Of a stretch of 64,000 nt of DNA, positions 57,441-64,000 are shown in pieces. Below the pieces are notes generated by a model, which was given only the letters and a program-made list of their open reading frames with translations, searched no databases and was not told the DNA's origin. Within the stretch, counting starts at the first letter, position 1, and each line of letters begins with the position of its first letter. Origin of the DNA: Vibrio sp. HB236076 (GTDB taxonomy: Bacteria > Pseudomonadota > Gammaproteobacteria > Enterobacterales > Vibrionaceae); the NCBI RefSeq assembly GCF_040957575.1, contig NZ_CP162601.1:434001-498000 (forward strand), in the 5' to 3' direction. The position numbers were made by a program, and so were the translations under genes.

Positions 57441-58283
57441 TTATTGTGCTTTTACACGTAATTGAGCACTTGTCGACTTTGTTACCGCCACTTTGCGCAT
57501 TAAAGCCAAAATAAAAATGCCGCTTTGGATTAACACTATGGTTGGCGCCGTGGCACTGTCTACATAAAAACTGATGTAGACACCGGCTAGCATGGTGAAA
57601 AGATTGATCAAAGCCGCAAGCCACAGCATAGTCGAAAAGCGACGTACCAATAAAAAGGCAATAGCACCAGGGGCGATCAATAAGCTTATCGCCAATAACA
57701 AACCAATCGAGCTTAAGGTGGCGACAATGGTCAAGGACAAAAAGGTTAACAGGGTATAATGCAGCACAGTGACATTTAATCCACTCACTTTAGCTTGTAC
57801 TTCATCAAACGCGTGCAGTAAAAAGTCTTTCCAAAACAAAACCAAACCTGTCACGACGACCACGGCTAAGATAGCCGATGTTTGAATTTCTTGTTTCTCT
57901 ATCCCCAGCATGTTGCCAAATAAGATGTGGTCGAGGTGCGCATTGGTATTCAGTGCGACATAAAGGACAATCCCCAATGCAAACATACCTGAAAAGACCA
58001 CTCCCATGACGGTGTCTTGCTTTAAGCGTGAATTGGTAGCGAAAAAGCCGGTCAGCAAACTGCATGTCATGCCAGCGATAAAGGCACCAAGTAACAGCGG
58101 AGCGCCAGTGACATAGGCAATGACAATACCGGGCAAAACGGAGTGACTGACAGAGTCCCCCATCAATGCCCATCCCTTCATGACTAAAAAACAAGACAGT
58201 AACGCCGTTGGCAAGGCGACGACAAAACAAATCAAGAAGGCGTTTTGCATAAAAGGAAATTGGAAAGGAAGTAAAAGATCCAT
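57441..58283 (-). CDS. sitD: Manganese/iron ABC transporter permease (SitD-like)
   Basis: 280 residues of the metal ABC-3 permease family with eight or so hydrophobic segments; PFQFPFMQNAFLICFVVALP at the N-terminus, MGDSVSHSVLPGIVIAYV and LLLAISLLIAPGAIAFLL are family motifs. It shares its first base with the last base of the sitC stop. Paired with SitC to form the channel. Confidence 0.9.
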   Translation of the reverse strand: MDLLLPFQFPFMQNAFLICFVVALPTALLSCFLVMKGWALMGDSVSHSVLPGIVIAYVTGAPLLLGAFIAGMTCSLLTGFFATNSRLKQDTVMGVVFSGMFALGIVLYVALNTNAHLDHILFGNMLGIEKQEIQTSAILAVVVVTGLVLFWKDFLLHAFDEVQAKVSGLNVTVLHYTLLTFLSLTIVATLSSIGLLLAISLLIAPGAIAFLLVRRFSTMLWLAALINLFTMLAGVYISFYVDSATAPTIVLIQSGIFILALMRKVAVTKSTSAQLRVKAQ

Positions 58284-59176
58284 CAGTATTCGTCCTTAGC
58301 CACATTTTGATGAGCTTGAGCGGTTTTCTTTAACGCTTGTTTGGCTTTAGTTTTGGCGGCGAAATAACCGTGTTTTGGGGCGAAGAAAAAGGTCGCGATA
58401 AAAATCATCGTTTGCAGGCAGATAATAATGCCGCCGGTTGCCCCGTTTAAAAAGTAGCTGATGTAAGCGCCAATAAAGCTGGTGACACTGCCAATTAAAA
58501 TCGACACCATAATCAGGCGTGGGAATCGATCGCAAAGCAAATAGGCGGTAGCACCAGGGGTAACGACTAATGCAATGACCAGCAGGGCGCCAACGGTTTG
58601 CATGGCTGCGACCACAGAAGCCGACAACAAAGTAAAAAAGATCGCTTTTAATACTGGAGGGTTCAAACCAATACTGCGTGCGTGATTTTCGTCAAAGAAG
58701 GTCACCATCAGATCTTTCCATTTTGCCAGCAACACCAATAAGGTGACCACGCCAATGATGATCAGTTGTAGGGTGTCTTCTGGCGTAATGGCGAGAATAT
58801 TGCCCATGGTAATGGTTTGTACGCTAATCGAGACCGGATTGACGGAGATAAGAAAGAGGCCCAGTGCAAAAAACGAGGTAAAAACCAATCCGATGATCAC
58901 GTCGATTTTGAGCCCCGAACGCTCAGACAAAAACAACATGGTTCCCGCTGCGATCCCGCCAGAAATAAACGCGCCAAAAGCAAATGGCAAGCCGATGATA
59001 TAAGCCAGAGCGACACCCGGCACCACCGCATGTCCCAACGCATCCCCAATTAATGACCAGCCTTTTAGCATCAAATAAGACGATAAAAATGCGCACACTC
59101 CACCCACGAGTGCAGAGACCCACATCGCATTCGTCATATAACTGTATTGAAAGGGCTCTAACAATAACTCGATCAT
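58283..59176 (-). CDS. sitC: Manganese/iron ABC transporter permease (SitC-like)
   Basis: 297 residues, same family as sit[40 protein letters not shown] and [18 protein letters not shown] lysine-rich C-terminus ([17 protein letters not shown]) distinguishes it from sitD. It overlaps the sitB stop by four bases (ATGA). Confidence 0.92.
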   Translation of the reverse strand: MIELLLEPFQYSYMTNAMWVSALVGGVCAFLSSYLMLKGWSLIGDALGHAVVPGVALAYIIGLPFAFGAFISGGIAAGTMLFLSERSGLKIDVIIGLVFTSFFALGLFLISVNPVSISVQTITMGNILAITPEDTLQLIIIGVVTLLVLLAKWKDLMVTFFDENHARSIGLNPPVLKAIFFTLLSASVVAAMQTVGALLVIALVVTPGATAYLLCDRFPRLIMVSILIGSVTSFIGAYISYFLNGATGGIIICLQTMIFIATFFFAPKHGYFAAKTKAKQALKKTAQAHQNVAKDEY

Positions 59177-60072
59177 TGCGATGTCTTCTCCTGACTGGCG
59201 GTCATCGCTTTGCCATCGTATTGGACAAATGGACGTTCATCATCGGTCAATATGGTTAGCTCACGGGTGTCCTCATCGTGATGTAAGGTATTGCCATTGA
59301 GTGTAAAGTGCCTTAATGATCCACCAAATACCCGTTGTAAGTTTTGTCGGGTATAAGTCGTTTCGATGGGACCAGAGGCTAAAACCGTTTGGTTGATCAT
59401 AATAGTGCGATCGCAAAACTCGGGGACTGAGCCTAAGTTGTGGGTTGAAACCAACATCACATGGCCTTCTTTACGCAGTGAGCGCAGCAGTTCGACAATT
59501 TGATCTTCGGTCTTTACATCAACGCCAGTAAAAGGTTCATCAAGAAGAATGACCTTTGATTCTTGCGCCAAAGCACGAGCTAAAAAAACGCGTTTCTTTT
59601 GTCCACCGGAGAGCTCACCAATTTGACGCTTGCGATAGTCTTGCATGTTGACGCGTTGTAATGCTTGTTCGACCGCTTGATGATCCGAAGCCTTGGGTTT
59701 GCGCAGCCAGTTCATATGACCATAGCGCCCCATCATGACGACTTCTTCAACCAAAACAGGAAAGCTCCAATCAATTTCTTCTGATTGAGGCACATAGGAA
59801 ATCAAATTGCTTTTAAGCGCTTTCTTCACGCTTTGCCCCATAATGCGAATTTGCCCTTGACCCATAGGCACAAACCCCATAATCGCCTTGAACAGGGTTG
59901 ACTTACCCGCGCCATTCACGCCGACCAAGGCAGTGACGGATCCCTGGGGAACGGTAAAACTGGCGTCGTATAAAGCGGTAAAGCCATTGCGGTAAGTCAC
60001 CGTAACGTCACTGGCTTCAATCCCTAATGTGTTTTCACTATCTTGGTGATTCATCTGGTTGAGCGTCTCCAA
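59173..60072 (-). CDS. sitB: Manganese/iron ABC transporter ATPase (SitB-like)
   Basis: 299 residues. Walker [11 protein letters not shown], the [15 protein letters not shown]-loop typical of Mn/Zn/Fe ATPases, signature [16 protein letters not shown], Walker [12 protein letters not shown] and the switch His in STHNLG. The C-terminal ~40 residues ([18 protein letters not shown]) are a family extension. 177 bases separate it from sitA. Confidence 0.94.
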   Translation of the reverse strand: METLNQMNHQDSENTLGIEASDVTVTYRNGFTALYDASFTVPQGSVTALVGVNGAGKSTLFKAIMGFVPMGQGQIRIMGQSVKKALKSNLISYVPQSEEIDWSFPVLVEEVVMMGRYGHMNWLRKPKASDHQAVEQALQRVNMQDYRKRQIGELSGGQKKRVFLARALAQESKVILLDEPFTGVDVKTEDQIVELLRSLRKEGHVMLVSTHNLGSVPEFCDRTIMINQTVLASGPIETTYTRQNLQRVFGGSLRHFTLNGNTLHHDEDTRELTILTDDERPFVQYDGKAMTASQEKTSQ

Positions 60073-60249
60073 CTCTGGATTTGGTTCTCATGACAAAATA
60101 AAAGCGTGCTGTTGGCCTTGTTTTGATGATAACGTTTTTATCTTTAACTACTTAGTATAGAAGTAAAAATTGGTTTCGTATTCAGGGCGATCACAAAATA
60201 AAGTCTTGATTGGTACCGCCCGATACTTTCGCATTTCTCGACGTCTTTA

Positions 60250-61146
60250 TTATTTTGCCGTCAAACCCTTGGCAACGGTTTTTGAGGTCGTGGTTAAAAG
60301 GTCTAAGTAGGTCGGCACTGGGCCATCTTGGGCAGACAGCGAATCGACATAGAGCTCACCACCATAAGTGGCACCGGTTTCGCGCGCGACTTGTTTGGCG
60401 GGTGAAGTATTGACGGTCGACTCACAAAACACCACATCAATATTGTGCGCTTTAACCCCATCAATCACCGCGCGAACTTGCTGCGGTGTACCCACTTGAT
60501 CGGCATTCATTGGCCATAAGTACAACTCTTTCAAGCCAAGGTCTTTAGCAAGGTAGCTGAATGCGCCTTCACAAGTCACTAACCAACGTTTTTGTTCTGG
60601 GATTTTGTCGATTTGCGCTTTTAATGGCTCGATGGTAGCGCGCAGCTTGGCTTTGTATTGCTCGGCGTTATTCGCGTAGATATCGGCGTTATCTGGATCG
60701 TATTTGGAAAAAGCCGCTACAATATTATCGATATAAATCATCGCATTATTGAGGCCCATCCAAGCGTGAGGGTTAGGTTTTCCACGGTAAGAGCCCGATG
60801 CGATAGGGATCGGCGTAATCCCCTCAGTCAAGGTGACAGAAGGGACGTCATTGAGGTTGGCAAGAAACTGCTTAAACCACAGCTCTAAATTCATGCCATT
60901 CCACAAGATGAGATCGGCGTCGTGCGCGCGCACAATATCTTGTGGCGTTGGTTCATAGCCGTGAATTTCCGCGCCAGGCTTGGTCACAGAAACCACATCA
61001 GCGGCATTACCTGCGACATTTTTTGCCATATCAGCAATCACAGTGAACGTGGTTACCACCTTCATTTTATCTTGATCGGCATTGGCCAAAGGGGATAAAG
61101 CGAGTAACAGAGCTGACGTTAGCGCAGCAAATTTTGGCTTGAACAT
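60250..61146 (-). CDS. sitA: Manganese/iron-binding periplasmic protein (SitA-like)
   Basis: 298 residues with a signal peptide (MFKPKFAALTSALLLALSPLANA-D). Cluster-9 binding protein fold; metal ligands His in GAEIHGYEPTPQDI and KPNPHAWMGL, Glu in CEGAFSYLA and Asp in LYVDSLSAQ, the His-His-Glu-Asp set of Mn/Fe SitA/YfeA proteins rather than the three-His set of ZnuA. AAGGAG precedes the start. Upstream lie a Fur-like box and a long palindrome shared with the divergent regulator. Confidence 0.93.
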   Translation of the reverse strand: MFKPKFAALTSALLLALSPLANADQDKMKVVTTFTVIADMAKNVAGNAADVVSVTKPGAEIHGYEPTPQDIVRAHDADLILWNGMNLELWFKQFLANLNDVPSVTLTEGITPIPIASGSYRGKPNPHAWMGLNNAMIYIDNIVAAFSKYDPDNADIYANNAEQYKAKLRATIEPLKAQIDKIPEQKRWLVTCEGAFSYLAKDLGLKELYLWPMNADQVGTPQQVRAVIDGVKAHNIDVVFCESTVNTSPAKQVARETGATYGGELYVDSLSAQDGPVPTYLDLLTTTSKTVAKGLTAK

Positions 61147-61158
61147 CTCTCTCTCCTT

Positions 61159-61177
61159 GATAATGAGAATAATTAAT
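61159..61177. promoter_or_regulatory. Fur box in the sitA leader
   Basis: GATAATGAGAATAATTAAT matches the 19-bp Fur consensus GATAATGATAATCATTATC at 15 positions. It lies 13 bases upstream of the sitA start, so Fur with iron could block transcription. Confidence 0.7.
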
Positions 61178-61219
61178 GAGTAAATAAGCGTAGCAAGACG
61201 ATAAACATTACTTGCAACT

Positions 61220-61257
61220 GATTCGCATCTGCAATAATACTATTGCAGATGCGAATC
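61220..61257. promoter_or_regulatory. Perfect 17-bp inverted repeat, probable operator of the Mur-like regulator
   Basis: GATTCGCATCTGCAATA and TATTGCAGATGCGAATC are exact reverse complements separated by ATAC. It lies midway between sitA and the divergent Fur-family gene. The core TGCAATA-N4-TATTGCA has the shape of a Fur-family operator. Arms are longer than one dimer needs, so two dimers may bind. Confidence 0.75.
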
Positions 61258-61294
61258 AATCGCAACAAGAATATATATAAAACATAGATGATTT

Positions 61295-61747
61295 ATGACG
61301 ACTGGACAAAAAGAACCAAATAACGGCAGTGATGTTGCACTTATTGATGAGCTTGAAGAGATGCTACGAGCAGAAGGGGTGCGCATTACGCAGCAGAGAA
61401 TGGCGATCCTAGCGGCGTTGGCAAGCTCGCATGATCACCCCAATATTGATGAGCTGCACGAGCGTGCGAAAACGCTCAATGCAAGTGTTTCTTTAGCGAC
61501 AGTATACCGTACCGTCACCGTGTTAGAAGAACGTGGCGCTTTGATCCGTAACGAGTTCGAGGGCGCGAGTACGTGCTATGAACTTGCCAATAAGCCCCAT
61601 CATGATCATCTTATTGATGTCGAAACTGGTAAAGTCGTTGAGTTTTGCTCGGAAGAAATAGAAGCACTACAAGAAACGATAGCCAAAGAGCTCGGCTACG
61701 ATATTGTGTATCATCGCCTTGAGTTGTATGTAAAGAAACGGCGGTAA
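61295..61747 (+). CDS. Fur-family metal regulator, Mur-like
   Basis: 150 residues. HTH region AEGVRITQQRMAILAALA with SLATVYRTVTVLEERG, and metal site HHDHLIDVETGKVVEF. Most gamma-proteobacterial Fur proteins have CxxC right after HHDH; here that is replaced by DVET, as in alpha-proteobacterial Fur/Mur proteins that respond to manganese. It is divergent from sitABCD, a layout common for mur in Rhodobacterales. A local manganese- (or iron-) responsive repressor of sit is the best reading; it is distinct from the Zur at 50.3 kb. Metal specificity is inferred. Confidence 0.88.
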   Translation: MTTGQKEPNNGSDVALIDELEEMLRAEGVRITQQRMAILAALASSHDHPNIDELHERAKTLNASVSLATVYRTVTVLEERGALIRNEFEGASTCYELANKPHHDHLIDVETGKVVEFCSEEIEALQETIAKELGYDIVYHRLELYVKKRR

Positions 61748-61843
61748 AAACCAGTAAAATTAGACCGCTGCGCTGCAAGAAAGTGTGACGCAGTCAAATA
61801 CAGTCATCAAAGATAAGATCTTGGTTTTACTTAATCATTTTCA

Positions 61844-61884
61844 GGACACCCATCAATTCACGGGCTTGAAATACATGGGTGTCC
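61844..61884. repeat. Family-A palindrome (41 nt)
   Basis: GGACACCCA/TGGGTGTCC with TCAATTCACGGGCTTGAAAT inside. Confidence 0.9.
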
Positions 61885-62041
61885 TGTAAAAAAAGTAAAA
61901 CACAGTTCGCTGCGCTTAACACAGGGAAAAGTTCAGGACACCCACCAATTCTCTCGTTTCCACGCTCCTGCGTGGGAACGCATAGGGTTAAGATACCAGT
62001 AACACCGGCGGTATTTGCGCTTAGCTGCAACTCTCTTTTTT

Positions 62042-62083
62042 GGACAGCCATCAATTTTGAGGTGATTAAATACATGGGTGTCC
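62042..62083. repeat. Family-A palindrome (42 nt)
   Basis: GGACAGCCA paired with TGGGTGTCC (one mismatch); right flank CGTAAATA as in other copies. Confidence 0.85.
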
Positions 62084-62202
62084 CGTAAATATCCCCTGTC
62101 CCACACTGTGTTTGACTGTTTTACACTCTGAATTCCTTGCCACTTGGAGCGAAGCGATCTTGAAACGAAGTGATCTTGCTCCTTGTTGTAGAAACCAATT
62201 CA

Positions 62203-62243
62203 GGACACTCACTAATTTGTTGCAGTGAAATACATGGGTGTCC
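62203..62243. repeat. Family-A palindrome (41 nt)
   Basis: GGACACTCA paired with TGGGTGTCC (one mismatch); right flank CGTAAATA. Confidence 0.85.
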
Positions 62244-62585
62244 CGTAAATACTTCATACTGTGTCTCACTGTCTTATACTGTCCCACACTGTGTTTCACT
62301 GTGCCTCACTGTTCTTCACTATCTCAAACTATATTTTTAATACTGCCTTTTCATTGGCTTAAAAATAATCATTAAATTGTCACTTGCAATGAATCTAGTT
62401 TTATACAAACCTATAACTGCGGTGAATGATTTGTTGATTAATTGAACGATGGTCATGAACAGATAAGATCGGATCTTGTCTTGGCATCGAAATCACATTG
62501 GCCTACATCACCTCCCTCACATGAATAAGAACAAATACCGTTTTCTAACAGCGTTAAATAAATTGGCATTAAAAGGACTTAATCG

Positions 62586-64000
62586 ATGAAAATAAAGCAA
62601 CTCAGCTTAGCGGTGGCCGCCGCTCTGCTCGCCGGATGTGGTTCCGACTCCGATGGCAGCGGTGAGACAACAACCTATGAAGCCCCTTCCGTTCTCTCTG
62701 CAATTGAAACTCCTATCTCGGTAACCATTGAAGATCAAGATGGTCAACTGCTCAACGCGACGGTCACGTTAATTGGTGATGACGCTAGCTACGTGGTAGA
62801 AACTGGCTCTGGAGAAGCGGACAGTGATGATGAATATGATGCCCCTGATGGGTTGCTTTTATTGACCGGGCAAAATATTCCAGATGGCGTATCGAGCTTG
62901 TCGTTGAAAATGGTGGTGTCGGCACCGGGGTATTTTTCGAGTAGCAGTGATGTTGCCGTCGATGTGGATGATAACTTTAGCACGACCATTGTATTGGCTT
63001 CGAAAAACATTGATTCAACAACGGTGGCGATAAAATCGGTGAGCCAAGAGTTTGAAACCGATGACTCCGGGACCGTGCTCGAAACGCTGACCTTAACCAC
63101 CGAAGCCGCGGATAGCGATGATGAAAACTTCGCGGCCATGGCGGGAGGCTCGGCCACCGTTACGATTCCAAGTAATACCATAGTGACTGATGCCGATGGC
63201 AACCCTGTGACCGGAACGCTCACCGCCGCAGTCAATTACTTCTCAAATGAACCCGAAGGCAGCGGTGAGGCGACCACCTCTTCGCTGGCCGCCTTTCCTG
63301 GTGGCTTAGATGTCGAAACCTACATTGATGAAAACGGCGATGAAGTGGACGCCGATTTCAGTTTTGCATCAGCCGGCTTTGTGGCGATTGAAATCAGTAA
63401 TGAAGACGGTGATGTTGTTAAGAATTTCAGCAATCCGACCACGATTTCGATGCAGGTTCCTGCCGCGACAGTTAATCCAGACACCGGAGCTGTGATTGCC
63501 ACCGACGATACCATCCCAATGTGGAGTTACGATGAGTTGACCGGTCAGTGGTCTCTCGAGGGCACGGCCACCGTTGGTGCGCTCGATAGTGACACCAACA
63601 CCTACACCGTCAGTATGGATGTCGATCACTTATCTTATTGGAACCTCGATTGGTATGGCGCGCGTTGTAGCAATAACCCATTGCAAATCAGTGTACTCAA
63701 TAGTATAGGGGGGCAAAATAGTTCTCCATTGGCGATGAAATTGCAACGCAGTGGCTACAGCAAATATCGCTCTTCGGGTTATTGGGGGGATAACAGCCAA
63801 TTAACCATCTACAACCCGCCCAACTTTAGCGACCTCAATATAGAATTTTTTGTCGATGGGCAGTCTGCTTTGACCCACGTTAACGGCGTTTCTGTTGGCA
63901 GCGATAACACCTACACCGGTTCGATTTGTGATTTACACAATGGCACGATTACTGTCGATGTGGCCGAGCCGGACTATGTTGAAGTCGATATCGCTAACCG
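62586..64000 (+). CDS. Large surface lipoprotein, 5' part
   Basis: The frame is open from the ATG at 62586 (after AAGGACTT) to the right edge: 471 codons, C-terminus outside. It begins MKIKQLSLAVAAALLAGCGS, a lipoprotein signal with lipobox LLAGC; Cys18 would be lipidated, and Gly-Ser at +2/+3 permits outer-membrane sorting. An Asp/Ser/Gly-rich stretch follows, then beta-rich repeats. The segment PMWSYDELTGQWSLEGTA (about residue 307) with HLSYWNLDWYG ~40 residues later resembles a motif in secreted and cartilage-layer-type proteins. Very few lysines; acidic, fitting a salt-adapted secreted protein. Function unknown. Confidence 0.85.
   Translation, partial: MKIKQLSLAVAAALLAGCGSDSDGSGETTTYEAPSVLSAIETPISVTIEDQDGQLLNATVTLIGDDASYVVETGSGEADSDDEYDAPDGLLLLTGQNIPDGVSSLSLKMVVSAPGYFSSSSDVAVDVDDNFSTTIVLASKNIDSTTVAIKSVSQEFETDDSGTVLETLTLTTEAADSDDENFAAMAGGSATVTIPSNTIVTDADGNPVTGTLTAAVNYFSNEPEGSGEATTSSLAAFPGGLDVETYIDENGDEVDADFSFASAGFVAIEISNEDGDVVKNFSNPTTISMQVPAATVNPDTGAVIATDDTIPMWSYDELTGQWSLEGTATVGALDSDTNTYTVSMDVDHLSYWNLDWYGARCSNNPLQISVLNSIGGQNSSPLAMKLQRSGYSKYRSSGYWGDNSQLTIYNPPNFSDLNIEFFVDGQSALTHVNGVSVGSDNTYTGSICDLHNGTITVDVAEPDYVEVDIAN

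Larger units (their letters stand above)
61748..62585. repeat. Family A/C repeat block between the regulator and the lipoprotein gene
   Basis: 838 bp. Full palindromes at 61844-61884, 62042-62083 and 62203-62243; a lone left arm at 61936; a TTTCCACGCTCCTGCGTGGGAAC palindrome (written here as one 23-base region 61957-61979, arms TTCCACG/CGTGGGAA); family-C sequences at 61765-61830, 61900-61925 and 62095-62330. 62340-62585 is AT-rich and is the lipoprotein promoter region, with no gene. Confidence 0.82.

Overview
The window reads as a chromosomal segment of a gamma-proteobacterium of the family Vibrionaceae. The evidence is AphA (a Vibrio-specific PadR-type regulator), the argininosuccinate lyase/acetyltransferase fusion ArgH(A), and gene orders matching my memory of Vibrio cholerae: malic enzyme-metJ-metBL-(metF), aphA-ppc-argE/argCBGH-(oxyR)-mrcA/pilMNOPQ-aroK-aroB-damX-dam-rpe, then rpsF-priB-rpsR-rplI-dnaB-yjbQ-pgi-cheX-zur, then pyrBI. 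Base composition is near 50% G+C through most genes. Salinivibrio or a relative is possible, but the genus is not proven. No rRNA, tRNA or CRISPR was seen.

Left part (1-12.7 kb): the 3' end of a malic enzyme gene and the methionine regulon (metJ divergent from metBL; metF further right), with MetJ box arrays in front of metB and metF. A phosphonate-type ABC transporter (phnD, phnC, two permeases) and a chemoreceptor, all on the minus strand, lie between metL and metF. Next come aphA, ppc and the arginine cluster (argE divergent from argC-argB-argG-argH(A)).

Middle (23.3-39 kb): a small DUF3624 protein, an RRM protein, oxyR with a near-perfect OxyR operator and a candidate structured small RNA on its left, mrcA (PBP1A), and an unusually compact type IV pilus operon in which five genes have become three (pilMN, pilOP, short pilQ). 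Then aroK, aroB, damX, dam and rpe.

Right part (39-64 kb): the conserved order breaks after rpe at four tandem copies of a ~420-bp repeat. Then come the ribosomal protein operon rpsF-priB-rpsR-rplI, an AT-rich stretch with a secreted PL7 alginate lyase, composite repeats, a DUF481 outer-membrane protein, dnaB, yjbQ, pgi, cheX-zur, a PAS/GGDEF diguanylate cyclase, pyrBI with a leader peptide and attenuator, a REP-associated tyrosine transposase (RAYT), a small conserved protein, a sitABCD metal transporter with a divergent Mur-like Fur-family regulator, and the start of a large lipoprotein that runs off the right edge.

The most striking structure is the repeat landscape of 39-62 kb. It contains (A) at least ten 41-42 nt palindromes bounded by GGACACCCA and TGGGTGTCC, concentrated around the RAYT gene; (B) a ~420-bp unit carrying paired GGGGTCGGAT palindromes; (C) ACTGT/ACACTG-rich stretches; and composites of A joined to B at one fixed junction. 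No A copies were found in the first 43 kb.
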